Shown here: positions 37,770-46,484 of the stretch, piece by piece | Layout: every line of letters begins with the position of its first letter | How positions within the stretch are numbered: the first letter of the stretch is position 1 | Source of the DNA: Butyrivibrio sp. VCB2006 | GTDB lineage: Bacteria; Bacillota; Clostridia; Lachnospirales; Lachnospiraceae | Direction of reading: 5' to 3' | Length of the DNA: 64,000 nucleotides | NCBI RefSeq assembly: GCF_000420945.1 | Contig: NZ_ATVX01000006.1 | Coordinates: 186,001 to 250,000 of the forward strand | Made by a program: the position numbers and the translations under genes | Notes under the pieces: generated by a model | The model's input: the letters and a program-made list of their open reading frames with translations, nothing else | What the model was told of the DNA's origin: nothing | The model's database searches: none

Positions 37770-39506
37770 ATGAGTTTGGAAAATGGTAAGCAGCTCATGC
37801 TGGGCAATAAGGCTGTTGCCCGTGGTCTTTATGAGGCCGGTGTCTGTTTTATCTCAAGTTATCCGGGAACACCCAGTACTGAGGTAACAGAAGAAGCTGC
37901 TAAGTATGATGAAATCTATTGCGAATGGGCACCTAATGAGAAGGTAGCTATGGAATCAGCTTTTGGTGCTTCTCTTGCAGGCCGCAGAGCATTCTGTGCT
38001 CAGAAACATGTAGGTCTTAATGTGGCAGCAGATCCGCTTTACACAATGTCATATACAGGAGTTAACGCAGGTCTTGTAATCGTTGTTGCTGACGATGCAG
38101 GAATGCACTCATCCCAGAACGAACAGGATTCTAGGCATCACGCTATTGCAGCAAAAGTTCCTATGCTTGAGCCTTCAGATTCCAAGGAAGCTCTGGAATT
38201 TACCAAGCTTGCCTACGAGCTTTCTGAGAAGTACGACACTCCTGTTCTTCTTAAAATGTGCACCAGAGTTGCTCATTCTCAGTCTATCGTTGAGACAGGC
38301 GAAAGAAATGTTCCGGATAAGCCATACGAAAAGAATATCGCCAAGTATGTAATGATGCCGGGAAACGCAAAAAAACGTCACCCTATCGTTGAACAGCGAA
38401 CCAAGGACTTAATATCCTACGCAGAAAACTGCCCTCTTAACAGAGTTGAAATGGGGGATACCAAGATTGGAATCATTACCTGCTCAACTTCATATCAGTA
38501 TGTAAAAGAGGTATTTGGAGATAGCGTATCTGTTCTTAAGCTTGGAATGACCAATCCTCTTCCCGAGAATCTGATCAAGGATTTTGCTTCAAAGGTAGAT
38601 CAGTTATTCGTTGTTGAAGAGCTTGATCCAATCATCGAAAATCACGTCAAGTCCCTTGGTGTAAAGGTTACAGGAAAAGAACTTCTTCCAATTGTTGATG
38701 AGTTTTCACAAACACTCATTGCCAATGCATTCGGAAAAGAAACAGCTACTTCTTATTCTCTTACAGAAGAAATTCCAAACAGACCTCCTGTAATGTGCGC
38801 CGGATGTCCTCACAGAGGATTATTCTACACACTCAAAAAGAATAATTGTACTGTTCTTGGTGATATTGGATGCTACACCCTTGGAGCCGTTCCTCCTCTT
38901 GGAGCAATTGAAATGACTCTTTGTATGGGTGCTTCTATTGGTGCCCTCCATGGATTCAATAAAGTAAGAGGTTCTGAGAGTGAGCACAAGACCGTTGCTG
39001 TAATTGGTGATTCAACCTTTATGCACTCAGGTATGACCGGTCTTGCAAACGTAGCTTATAACCAGTCAAACTCCACTATTGTTATCGTTGATAACTCTAT
39101 AACAGGAATGACAGGTCATCAGCAGAATCCTACAACGGGCTACAACATAAAAGGCGACCCTGCCGGCAAGATTGACCTTGAAGCTCTCTGCAAAGCCATG
39201 GGCTTTGAAAGAGTAAGAGTTGTTGATCCTTACAACCTTGAAGAATGTGAAAAGGTGTTAAAAGAAGAACTTGCAGCAGATGCTCCTTCAGTAATCATTT
39301 CAAGAAGACCTTGTGCGCTGCTCAAGTATGTTAAGCACAATCCTCCGCTTAATGTTAACAAGGATAAGTGTATCGGATGTAAGTCCTGCATGAGAATCGG
39401 ATGTCCTGCAATATCCATGAAGGATGGCAAGGCTACTATTGATGCTACTCTTTGCGTTGGATGTAATGTATGTAGTCAGCTTTGTCCCAAGAAAGCTTTT
39501 GAATAA
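37770..39506 (+). CDS. iorA: Indolepyruvate:ferredoxin oxidoreductase, alpha subunit
   Basis: Oxidatively decarboxylates aryl 2-oxo acids (indolepyruvate, phenylpyruvate, hydroxyphenylpyruvate) to aryl-acetyl-CoA while reducing ferredoxin. The 578 residues carry the pyrimidine-binding domain first (YPGTPSTEVTEEAAKY; EWAPNEKVAMESAFGASLAGRR), the TPP-binding domain near 345-480 (GDIGCYTLG; GDSTFMHSGMTG), and two C-terminal [4Fe-4S] motifs (CIGCKSCMRIGCP from C534; CVGCNVCSQLCP). It is the first gene of iorA-iorB-paaK-ACT, and iorB follows after 15 nt. The enzyme is oxygen-sensitive, fitting an anaerobe. Confidence 0.95.
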   Translation: MSLENGKQLMLGNKAVARGLYEAGVCFISSYPGTPSTEVTEEAAKYDEIYCEWAPNEKVAMESAFGASLAGRRAFCAQKHVGLNVAADPLYTMSYTGVNAGLVIVVADDAGMHSSQNEQDSRHHAIAAKVPMLEPSDSKEALEFTKLAYELSEKYDTPVLLKMCTRVAHSQSIVETGERNVPDKPYEKNIAKYVMMPGNAKKRHPIVEQRTKDLISYAENCPLNRVEMGDTKIGIITCSTSYQYVKEVFGDSVSVLKLGMTNPLPENLIKDFASKVDQLFVVEELDPIIENHVKSLGVKVTGKELLPIVDEFSQTLIANAFGKETATSYSLTEEIPNRPPVMCAGCPHRGLFYTLKKNNCTVLGDIGCYTLGAVPPLGAIEMTLCMGASIGALHGFNKVRGSESEHKTVAVIGDSTFMHSGMTGLANVAYNQSNSTIVIVDNSITGMTGHQQNPTTGYNIKGDPAGKIDLEALCKAMGFERVRVVDPYNLEECEKVLKEELAADAPSVIISRRPCALLKYVKHNPPLNVNKDKCIGCKSCMRIGCPAISMKDGKATIDATLCVGCNVCSQLCPKKAFE

Positions 39507-39521
39507 TAGGAGGATAAGAAA

Positions 39522-40103
39522 ATGGAAACCAAAAATATCATGATTGTTGGCGTAGGTGGTCAGGGATCACTTCTTGCCAGCAAATTACTTGGTCATCTCC
39601 TATTATCAGAGGGGTATGACGTAAAAGTTTCAGAAGTTCACGGAATGAGTCAGAGAGGCGGAAGTGTTGTAACCTATGTTCGCTATGGTGACAAGGTTTA
39701 CTCTCCTGTAATCGATAAGGGTGAGGCTGATTACATAGTTTCATTTGAGGCCCTCGAGGCAGCAAGATGGCTCCCATTCCTCAAAAAGGATGGCCAAATT
39801 GTAACTAACACCCAGCAGATTGATCCTATGCCTGTTATTACAGGTGCTGCCCAGTATCCAGAAAAACTTGTAGATAAATTAAAAGCTACCGGTGCCAAGG
39901 TAGATGCTCTTGATTGCCTCTCTCTTGCAGAGCAGGCAGGTTCTGCCAAGGCTGTAAACATCGTACTTTTAGGAAGACTCTCTCACTACTTTGACCTTCC
40001 CGAGGATGCGTGGATGAAATCTCTGGAAGCAAATGTTCCGTCCAAGTTCCTTGAGATGAACAAAAAAGCTTTTGAATTGGGAAAAAACTATTCTGAGAAC
40101 TAA
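39522..40103 (+). CDS. iorB: Indolepyruvate:ferredoxin oxidoreductase, beta subunit
   Basis: Gamma-type subunit of the 2-oxoacid:ferredoxin oxidoreductase, pairing with IorA. The 193 residues contain the signature GVGGQGSLLASKLL (about 11-24), SEVHGMSQRGGSVVTYVRYG (about 37-56) and SFEALEAARWLPFL. GGAGG lies 7-8 nt upstream of the ATG. It is followed after 48 nt by paaK. The pair is complete, with no fused domain. Confidence 0.95.
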   Translation: METKNIMIVGVGGQGSLLASKLLGHLLLSEGYDVKVSEVHGMSQRGGSVVTYVRYGDKVYSPVIDKGEADYIVSFEALEAARWLPFLKKDGQIVTNTQQIDPMPVITGAAQYPEKLVDKLKATGAKVDALDCLSLAEQAGSAKAVNIVLLGRLSHYFDLPEDAWMKSLEANVPSKFLEMNKKAFELGKNYSEN

Positions 40104-40151
40104 TAATTGATACTATAAACAATTGCTGTAAGTTGGCGGGAGAATCATAAA

Positions 40152-41453
40152 ATGGAACAATACTTTCAAAAGGAAATTGAAACAGCAAGCTACGAAGAAA
40201 TAAAAAAAATACAGAGCGAAAAACTTGTAGCACAGGTAAAAAGAGTTTGGGACAACGTTCCCTACTATCGCAAAAAAATGGAGGAAAAAGGAGTCACACC
40301 TGATGACATCAAATCCATTGATGATCTTCACAAGCTCCCATTCCTGTCCAAAAAGGACCTTAGAGATGCATATCCAACCGGACTACTTGGTGCCCCAATG
40401 AAGGACTGTGTCAGAATTCACTCAACTTCCGGAACCACCGGAAAAAGAGTTGTCGCCTTCTACACGCAGCATGATATCGACCTTTGGGAAGACTGTTGTG
40501 CCAGAGCAATTGTGGCAGCAGGCGGAAGCAACGAAGATGTATGCCAGATTGCTTATGGATTTGGTCTTTTTACTGGCGGTGCCGGACTCAACGGTGGGTC
40601 ACATAAAGTTGGATGTCTTACTGTTCCCATCAGTTCAGGAAACACTGACAGACAGATGATGTTCATCCAGGACCTTCAGGCCACTATCCTGTGCTGCACT
40701 CCAAGCTATGCTGCATATATCTCAGAGCGCTATAAAGAAGAAGGATATTCTCCTGAAGATATTCCTCTAAAAGCAGGAATCTTTGGTGCTGAAGCCTGGA
40801 GTGAAGAAATGCGTCAGGATATCGAAAAGACTCTTGGAATAAAGGCGTTCGATATCTATGGTCTCACAGAACTCTCAGGCCCCGGAGTTGCCTTTGAATG
40901 CAGCGAGCAAAATGGTATGCATATCAATGAAGACCACTTTATCGCGGAAATTATTGATCCTGACACAGAGGAAGTTCTTCCTGAGGGATCACAGGGCGAG
41001 CTGGTATTTACAGCTGTAGACAAAGAGGCCTTCCCAATGCTCAGATATCGCACCAGAGACATTTGTAAGCTTACAAGAGGCAAGTGCTCCTGCGGAAGAA
41101 CCTTCATCAAAATGGCTAAACCTATGGGAAGATCTGATGATATGCTTATTGTCAGAGGTGTAAACGTATTCCCTAGCCAGATTGAAACTGTTCTTCTCAA
41201 TAACGGATATGCTGCCAATTATCAGATTATTGTTGACCGTCAGAACAATACCGATTCCTTGGATGTTCAGGTTGAAATGACCCCTGAGATGTTCACAGAT
41301 AACATCGGTGAAATCGAGGAACGCCAGAAGAAGCTTGCTACTGATATGCATGCCATGCTTGGTATCAAAGTTCATATATCTCTCATGGCTCCCAAGTCAA
41401 TTGCAAGAAGTGAAGGCAAGGCTGTAAGAGTTATAGACAAACGTAAGATCTAA
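40152..41453 (+). CDS. paaK: Phenylacetate-CoA ligase
   Basis: AMP-forming ligase for phenylacetate and related aryl acetates. Run in reverse, similar enzymes can conserve energy from aryl-acetyl-CoA made by IorAB. The 433 residues include STSGTTGKRVVAFYT (about 93-107), AEAWSEEMRQ, YGLTELSGPGVAFEC (about 235-249), RYRTRDICKL and the C-terminal PaaK domain (GRSDDMLIVRGVNVFPSQIE). It sits directly after iorAB and before an ACT protein, a common anaerobe arrangement for aromatic amino-acid catabolism. The precise aryl group is not determined. Confidence 0.93.
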   Translation: MEQYFQKEIETASYEEIKKIQSEKLVAQVKRVWDNVPYYRKKMEEKGVTPDDIKSIDDLHKLPFLSKKDLRDAYPTGLLGAPMKDCVRIHSTSGTTGKRVVAFYTQHDIDLWEDCCARAIVAAGGSNEDVCQIAYGFGLFTGGAGLNGGSHKVGCLTVPISSGNTDRQMMFIQDLQATILCCTPSYAAYISERYKEEGYSPEDIPLKAGIFGAEAWSEEMRQDIEKTLGIKAFDIYGLTELSGPGVAFECSEQNGMHINEDHFIAEIIDPDTEEVLPEGSQGELVFTAVDKEAFPMLRYRTRDICKLTRGKCSCGRTFIKMAKPMGRSDDMLIVRGVNVFPSQIETVLLNNGYAANYQIIVDRQNNTDSLDVQVEMTPEMFTDNIGEIEERQKKLATDMHAMLGIKVHISLMAPKSIARSEGKAVRVIDKRKI

Positions 41454-41568
41454 ACAAAGATTTAATATGAGTTTTATACAAAAAAGCCATCATAAATAGT
41501 AAACTATAAATGAGGTATTTACTAAACAATTGCTCATTTATTATTCAAACATAATCAGGAGAAATCAT

Positions 41569-42003
41569 ATGAGTATAAAACAGATATCCGTCTTTCTCGA
41601 GAATAAGCCCGGCACTCTTAAAAAGCTCACCAGTGTTATGGCCAAGAATAATATTGATATGCGTGCTACTTCTCTTGCTGAGACCAAGGATTTTGGTATT
41701 GCCAGAATCATTGTAGATGATGCCTTGGAAGCAGTTAATACGCTAAAAGAAAATGACTTTGTCGCAAGCCTCACTCCTGTTCTTGCTGTAGAAATACCGG
41801 ATGAAGCAGGCGGACTCGATAAACTACTGGATGTATTTGCTACTGCCGAAGTTAATATTGAATATATGTATGCTTTCCCCGGAAGAGGCACAGAAGGCCA
41901 CGCATATATGATATTCCGTGTAGCTGATACAAAAGCTGCTGAAGCAAAGCTTACTGGTAAAGGACTTAAGATTCTTTCTCAGGAAGATATTGCAAATATC
42001 TAA
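41569..42003 (+). CDS. Tandem ACT-domain protein
   Basis: A 144-residue protein made of two ACT domains (about 1-65 and 70-140), the small-molecule sensor fold usually binding amino acids. The first begins MSIKQISVFLENKPGTLKKLTSVM and the second contains AGGLDKLLDVFATAEVNIEYMYAF. It is the last gene after paaK, a partnership seen in many iorAB-paaK loci, suggesting feedback sensing of an aromatic amino acid; that ligand is an inference. The ATG at 41569 follows AGGAG by 7 nt; an in-frame ATG 39 nt upstream lacks such a site. Confidence 0.9.
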   Translation: MSIKQISVFLENKPGTLKKLTSVMAKNNIDMRATSLAETKDFGIARIIVDDALEAVNTLKENDFVASLTPVLAVEIPDEAGGLDKLLDVFATAEVNIEYMYAFPGRGTEGHAYMIFRVADTKAAEAKLTGKGLKILSQEDIANI

Positions 42004-42018
42004 TCATTCCAAAATAAT

Positions 42019-42065
42019 AAAGCCATTGCGTTTCATGTACCAGGCAAACGCAATGGCTTATTTTT
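42019..42065 (+). terminator. Terminator of the iorA operon
   Basis: A 14-bp stem (AAGCCATTGCGTTT / AAACGCAATGGCTT) with a 12-nt loop, then ATTTTT. It lies 16 nt past the ACT gene and abuts the stop of the converging membrane-protein gene (42064), so it probably works in both directions. Confidence 0.88.
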
Positions 42066-42597
42066 ACTGAATGTAAACAAAAGTAGTTTTTCTGAATGCG
42101 GAAATAATCTTTATGAGAGACGAATAAAGAAGTCCGAAACAATAAATATATACAGCTGTTTGAGGTAAATTACTAAATGCTATACAGGCAACAGCAAGGA
42201 AAACATCGATAAGTCCATGGGAAAATTTAAGCTTCCAGGATTTTGAACCATATTTTAAGGTCTCAATTACTCTTAATATCTCAACAAGTCCTGTGAATCC
42301 GTGGATAATAGCCAGATATATTAAAAGAACTGACTCAGGCAGATCTAAAAGTGTACTAGTAAAAATACCTATATCCAAAAAGAATATACCCTTATATAGC
42401 ACAATCTTCCCTCCCACCATAAATCTGGCCATCGAAAAGAAATACGCAAGTTCTTTTATACCCATAAATACCAGACTCAGAGAAAGAAAAACGATTATCA
42501 GCAAATATCCGTAATCATCCGCAACAAAAAGAACAATAGATAAAGCTATTGTAAATAAAGCAACAACAACTTCTTTTATCTTCTGAAATCTTGTCAT
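42064..42597 (-). CDS. Six-helix membrane protein (HdeD/DUF308-like)
   Basis: A 177-residue hydrophobic protein with about six membrane helices in pairs, resembling the HdeD/DUF308 group of unknown biochemical role. I rely on hydropathy and repeat-like helix pairs, with no diagnostic motif. It is the third gene of a cassette; its ATG overlaps the stop of the DUF6765-like gene by 4 nt (ATGA), implying tight translational coupling. Its stop abuts the iorA-operon terminator. No catalytic residues are recognisable. Confidence 0.75.
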   Translation of the reverse strand: MTRFQKIKEVVVALFTIALSIVLFVADDYGYLLIIVFLSLSLVFMGIKELAYFFSMARFMVGGKIVLYKGIFFLDIGIFTSTLLDLPESVLLIYLAIIHGFTGLVEILRVIETLKYGSKSWKLKFSHGLIDVFLAVACIAFSNLPQTAVYIYCFGLLYSSLIKIISAFRKTTFVYIQ

Positions 42598-43721
42598 ACA
42601 GCTTCCTCACTGCGTATTCCAACACTAATTTCCTTAGTAAAACCGGCAATAAGATTTCCGGATTTATAAATCTCATTAGCTACCATGCCTTTATGGGCTA
42701 TTGCTCCCATAATAAATCTCCCAAGAAAAGTAAAGGGCTTGTTTCTCTTATTGGCATTTATATAATCATCCTGATATTTTTCAATATCAAAATCAGGAAT
42801 CTTTTCCCCTGAAAGTTCTTCTCCAAAAGCTTTCCAATCATCTGAAGCTATAAGCTGTCTTTTCCTGATAATACCTTCTATCCTATCCCTATAAGGCTCT
42901 ATGATTTCAAAATCATATGTATCTTTATCAAATGTATCAATATCTCCCCTAATATACCTCATAGCTCTAATCATCTGGGTAAAAGCGTGTATATAATCAT
43001 TTGGATTGTCTTTTACAATATCCTCATAATCATTCCAGGCAGGTACATATCTGTATTTTATAAATGAATAATCAGGAAGATGCCCTGCTCTTCCGTGGCC
43101 AAGGTTCATAATAGATTCTTCGTCGCCCTGGTATAGGCTGTTAGTAAATAGCCCCTTTTCCAAATCATCAGCAGCAGATGGATTATGTCTGAATTTGATT
43201 CTTCTCTCAATCTCCTGCCCATCCTCTGAAGTAACAAATTCATTTACTTCAGAAGTGACATTATTTATTACAAGGGACGGAGTCCCCGCAAAATTACTGT
43301 GTGCCCAGGTATCAGCAAGAACATGCATTGCAATTCCAACTGAAGCCAGCGGCTTATTTTTGGCAAGTTCAACAGTCTTTACTACAAGGTCACCGTTCGG
43401 CCCACAAATAAGCCTGTATTTATTCATATAGAGCTTTGTACGTTTCGCTTTTTGCGCATATAAATCCTTAGGCAAAAAATGGAATGCTGCCCAAATTCTG
43501 GTTATGTCCTGAATTCCCAAAATATCTGTTCTGGAATCCATCATTTCTAACTGAAGCTGCGTAGTTGCAGCTAAAGCAGGAGCTTTGATTTTTATTAAAA
43601 GAGTTTTCGAACAAAGATCTACGAATTGAGCACTATAACATATATCCAATGCCTCTTCATGAGAGTAGCCTGCAAGATAAGCGGCACAATATGTGGCATA
43701 GTAATGAAAATCTTCCTGCAT
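42594..43721 (-). CDS. DUF6765-like protein, possible metal-dependent hydrolase fold
   Basis: A soluble 375-residue protein recalling the DUF6765 family of unknown function. The N-terminus MQEDFHYYATYCAAYLAGYS and QFVDLC, then GIAMHVLADTWAHSNFAGT (H133, D137, H141), echo the H-x3-D-x(3-5)-H pattern of zinc-dependent phospholipase C and S1 nuclease. D4, H6 and D35 could supply further ligands. This likeness is an inference from motif spacing. There is no signal peptide or membrane helix. It lies between two membrane-protein genes with overlaps or gaps of 4 nt or less, so the three products probably act together. Confidence 0.75.
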   Translation of the reverse strand: MQEDFHYYATYCAAYLAGYSHEEALDICYSAQFVDLCSKTLLIKIKAPALAATTQLQLEMMDSRTDILGIQDITRIWAAFHFLPKDLYAQKAKRTKLYMNKYRLICGPNGDLVVKTVELAKNKPLASVGIAMHVLADTWAHSNFAGTPSLVINNVTSEVNEFVTSEDGQEIERRIKFRHNPSAADDLEKGLFTNSLYQGDEESIMNLGHGRAGHLPDYSFIKYRYVPAWNDYEDIVKDNPNDYIHAFTQMIRAMRYIRGDIDTFDKDTYDFEIIEPYRDRIEGIIRKRQLIASDDWKAFGEELSGEKIPDFDIEKYQDDYINANKRNKPFTFLGRFIMGAIAHKGMVANEIYKSGNLIAGFTKEISVGIRSEEAV

Positions 43722-43723
43722 AA

Positions 43724-44239
43724 TTACCCTTTCTTTAATTCTTTTTGAATAGACAGCACCTTAAAAGAACTATAGATCATGTCAAATAAAATAAAAGTAA
43801 AAGTAATATCAAGCAAAATGGAAACTACAACTGTATCAATTTCCTGCATATCAATCGGCGTCCTAAAATATGCAAAAAGTCCAAAGAAATTCAGCACCGC
43901 ATAAATAGTAGCCCAAACAAGAAAGCCCTTCCTTGCTCTTCTTTTCTTTTTACCGGTAATATCAAAAGCTTTGCTAAAATTAATGGCTCCAAAGCCTATG
44001 CGAAAATGAAATAGAATAATAATTATGCAAAGAATAAAAATAAGAGCCCAAAAGACAATTACAAGATCACCAAGTTCCGCTTCATCAACGTCAAAGATAT
44101 CCTGTAAGGACTCAGATCCATATTTAATTGATAAAACCAATTTTATGGCCACCCAAAGAGAATACAAAATTACAAATAATCCGCTGATTCCTATATTTGA
44201 ATTATATTTTCTAAGCTTAGTTCTGGTTTCCGTATCCAT
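43724..44239 (-). CDS. Four-helix membrane protein, first gene of the DUF6765 cassette
   Basis: Not recognised. The 171 residues hold four predicted membrane helices (about 18-36, 63-85, 103-125, 140-160) separated by short charged loops, with a basic KKKRRARKG stretch between helices 2 and 3. The ATG at 44237-44239 is preceded by GGAAAG; ORF extension upstream is possible but has no better start. It ends 2 nt before the DUF6765-like gene. An extended -10 promoter sits at 44274-44282. Confidence 0.75.
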   Translation of the reverse strand: MDTETRTKLRKYNSNIGISGLFVILYSLWVAIKLVLSIKYGSESLQDIFDVDEAELGDLVIVFWALIFILCIIIILFHFRIGFGAINFSKAFDITGKKKRRARKGFLVWATIYAVLNFFGLFAYFRTPIDMQEIDTVVVSILLDITFTFILFDMIYSSFKVLSIQKELKKG

Positions 44240-44273
44240 ATAATCACACTTTCCACAGATTTTTATCATTTAT

Positions 44274-44282
44274 ATTATAGCA
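44274..44282 (-). promoter_or_regulatory. Extended -10 element for the three-gene cassette
   Basis: On the minus strand TG-C-TATAAT, a full extended -10 hexamer about 35 nt before the first ATG. No good -35 is visible, which is typical of extended -10 promoters. Confidence 0.6.
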
Positions 44283-44297
44283 CACATAATAATACGC

Positions 44298-44327
44298 AAA
44301 AGCGGCAGGAGTATCTTCTCCTGCCGC
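44298..44327 (-). terminator. Terminator after the GNAT gene
   Basis: A perfect 10-bp GC-rich stem (GCGGCAGGAG / CTCCTGCCGC), followed by TTTT on the minus strand, 17 nt past the GNAT stop. It separates that gene from the cassette promoter. Confidence 0.88.
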
Positions 44328-44343
44328 CATATATCCTAAGACA

Positions 44344-44814
44344 TTACAAAATATATTCCATTTGAGTTTCTTTTACCTTCATGCCCATCTTATCATAGAA
44401 TTTTTGGGCACATTCATTGCCTTCCCATACATTAAGGCTTATCTCATAGCAATCCAGCTCTTTTGCCTTTTCTTTTACGTATTCAAAAAGCTTCATTCCT
44501 ACGCGCTGTTCTCTAAAACGTTGATCAACGCAAAGATCATCAATAAACATTGAAGTAAAAGGAACCATCGTAGTCGTAAATGGCTGCTTTTTAAGCATGC
44601 AAAATGCATATCCCATTACCGTATCCTTGTCATCCACCGCAACAAAAATCGGTCTGTCGTCATCAGCAATGATCTTGCGCAAATCCTCTTCCGTATACTT
44701 GGTAGTTCCGGAAATGAAGATGTCAGGCCTAATGTGCGCATGAATCTCAAGAACCTGACCAAGAAGCCCAAGTAAACTGTCGATGTCCCCCGTTCTAGCT
44801 CGTCTTATTTTCAT
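44344..44814 (-). CDS. GNAT-family N-acetyltransferase
   Basis: Transfers an acetyl group from acetyl-CoA to an amine; the substrate is unknown. The 156 residues have the GNAT order: N-terminal RRARTGDIDSLLGLL, the beta-4 strand FTSMFIDDLCVDQRFREQRVGMKLFEYV with the acetyl-CoA pyrophosphate loop RFREQRVG (motif A, about 99-106), and WEGNECAQKFYDKMGM (motif B). It is a monocistronic unit closed by a GC-rich terminator. Nothing nearby identifies the target. Confidence 0.9.
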   Translation of the reverse strand: MKIRRARTGDIDSLLGLLGQVLEIHAHIRPDIFISGTTKYTEEDLRKIIADDDRPIFVAVDDKDTVMGYAFCMLKKQPFTTTMVPFTSMFIDDLCVDQRFREQRVGMKLFEYVKEKAKELDCYEISLNVWEGNECAQKFYDKMGMKVKETQMEYIL

Positions 44815-44837
44815 CTTTTTCTCCCCCTTATTACTAA

Positions 44838-44865
44838 ATAAAGAATTCCCGTATTAATTCTTTAT
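44838..44865 (-). terminator. Weak terminator after the SSS symporter gene
   Basis: A 10-bp AT-rich stem (ATAAAGAATT / AATTCTTTAT) with an 8-nt loop, then TTTAG on the minus strand, 11 nt past the symporter stop. Confidence 0.5.
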
Positions 44866-44875
44866 CCATGAAAAA

Positions 44876-46432
44876 TCAGGCTACGTTCTCTCCATCATCA
44901 GACAGAGAAACGCTCTGATGTACCATGACTTCTTTATCATAGCACGCGAAGGCAGAGTCTACCAGTGACTTATCCGGTTTCTTGGTGAAAAGAGATACAA
45001 CAGGAACAATAACAAGTCCGGCGATCATACAGAAAGCACCTGCATTTATAGGCGACTGTAAAAGAGTCGGGAAACTGCTTCTAACAAGCATATTGGCAAG
45101 CATAACTACTGTTGAGAATACAAAACTGCACCAAACGCCAGCCTTGGTAGTTCCTTTCCAGTAAAGTCCATAAAGGAATGGCGCAAGGAATGCTCCTGCC
45201 AATGCTCCCCATGAAACACCCATAAGCTGAGCTATAAAGGTTACATTCTGCCTGTACTGAACGATAGCTATAACTACTGAGATAGCTACGAATACAACGA
45301 TCAAAAATCTCATGATAAAGAGCTGCTTCTTTTCATCCATATCTTTTACCACATGCCCCTTAAGAAGGTCCAGTGTAAGAGTTGAGCTACTTGTAAGAAC
45401 AAGTGATGACAGTGTCGACATGGAAGCTGAAAGAACAAGAACCACAACTACTGCTATGAGAATATCAGGAAGTCCTGAAAGCATTGCAGGAATGATGCTA
45501 TCATATCCGCCTGCAGCTATATCTACTCTGTCTGAGAAAAGACGCCCAAATCCGCCAAGGAAGTAGCATCCACCGGCTACAACAAAAGCAAACATTGTTG
45601 AAACGATTGTTCCCTTTGAAATTGACTTCTCACTCTTAATTGCATAGAACTTCTGCACCATCTGAGGAAGTCCCCAGGTTCCGAGAGATGTAAGAATTAC
45701 AACTCCGAGAAGGTTAAGTGGATCCGGGCCAAAGAAGGAAGCAAAAATACCGGGAGTTGTAGAAACTGACTCATCAGTAATTCTTGCAAGTCCATCCAGT
45801 GAAGCTATGAATCCGCCTTTGCTTCCAAGAACTGATAAAACAACTGCGCTTATACCTACAAGCATAATGATTCCCTGAATGAAATCATTGATTGCTGTAG
45901 CCATATATCCTCCGGCAATAACATAGATTCCGGTAAGAACTGCCATAACGATAACGCAGATTGAATAGTCAATATTGAAGGCCATTCCAAAAAGCCTTGA
46001 AAGTCCGTTATAAAGTGATGCTGTGTAAGGAATCAGGAAAATAAATGTGATAATTGATGCAGCAATCTTAAGAGAGTTTCCTCCAAATCTTGCAGCAAAG
46101 AACTGTGGCATAGTAGCGGAATTAAGATGCTGAGTCATAATTCTGGTGCGCCTTCCAAGAATTCTCCAGGCAAGAAGTGAACCTATAAGCGCATTTCCAA
46201 TGCCCACCCAGGTTGCAGCTATTCCGTATTTCCAACCAAACTGGCCAGCGTAACCTACGAAAATAACAGCTGAAAAATAAGATGTTCCATAAGCAAATGC
46301 TGTAACCCATGGACCAACAGATCTTCCACCAAGAACAAATCCGTTTACATCAGTAGAATTCTTCCTACAGATAAAACCGATTGCCAGCATTGTTGCAAAG
46401 AAAACTAGAAGTAACAAAACTTTGATGATCAT
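44876..46432 (-). CDS. Sodium:solute symporter (SSS family, PutP-like)
   Basis: Sodium-coupled uptake permease with about 13 membrane helices in 518 residues. GFVLGGRSVGPWVTAFAYGTSYFSAVIFVGYAGQFGWKYG (about 30-70, quoted region only) is the LeuT-fold first repeat typical of SSS, and ASMSTLSSLVLTSSSTLTLDLLK (about 334-356) holds the sodium-site serines. It could carry proline, pantothenate or a carboxylate; the sequence read by eye does not decide. The ATG at 46430-46432 follows GGAGG by 6 nt. Its promoter region overlaps a copy of the CTTTA motif shared with the aryl-acid genes. Confidence 0.9.
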   Translation of the reverse strand: MIIKVLLLLVFFATMLAIGFICRKNSTDVNGFVLGGRSVGPWVTAFAYGTSYFSAVIFVGYAGQFGWKYGIAATWVGIGNALIGSLLAWRILGRRTRIMTQHLNSATMPQFFAARFGGNSLKIAASIITFIFLIPYTASLYNGLSRLFGMAFNIDYSICVIVMAVLTGIYVIAGGYMATAINDFIQGIIMLVGISAVVLSVLGSKGGFIASLDGLARITDESVSTTPGIFASFFGPDPLNLLGVVILTSLGTWGLPQMVQKFYAIKSEKSISKGTIVSTMFAFVVAGGCYFLGGFGRLFSDRVDIAAGGYDSIIPAMLSGLPDILIAVVVVLVLSASMSTLSSLVLTSSSTLTLDLLKGHVVKDMDEKKQLFIMRFLIVVFVAISVVIAIVQYRQNVTFIAQLMGVSWGALAGAFLAPFLYGLYWKGTTKAGVWCSFVFSTVVMLANMLVRSSFPTLLQSPINAGAFCMIAGLVIVPVVSLFTKKPDKSLVDSAFACYDKEVMVHQSVSLSDDGENVA

Positions 46433-46484
46433 AAATACCCTCCATAACCCCTTTTTATTCATGTTTTTGACTAAAAGATGTCGT

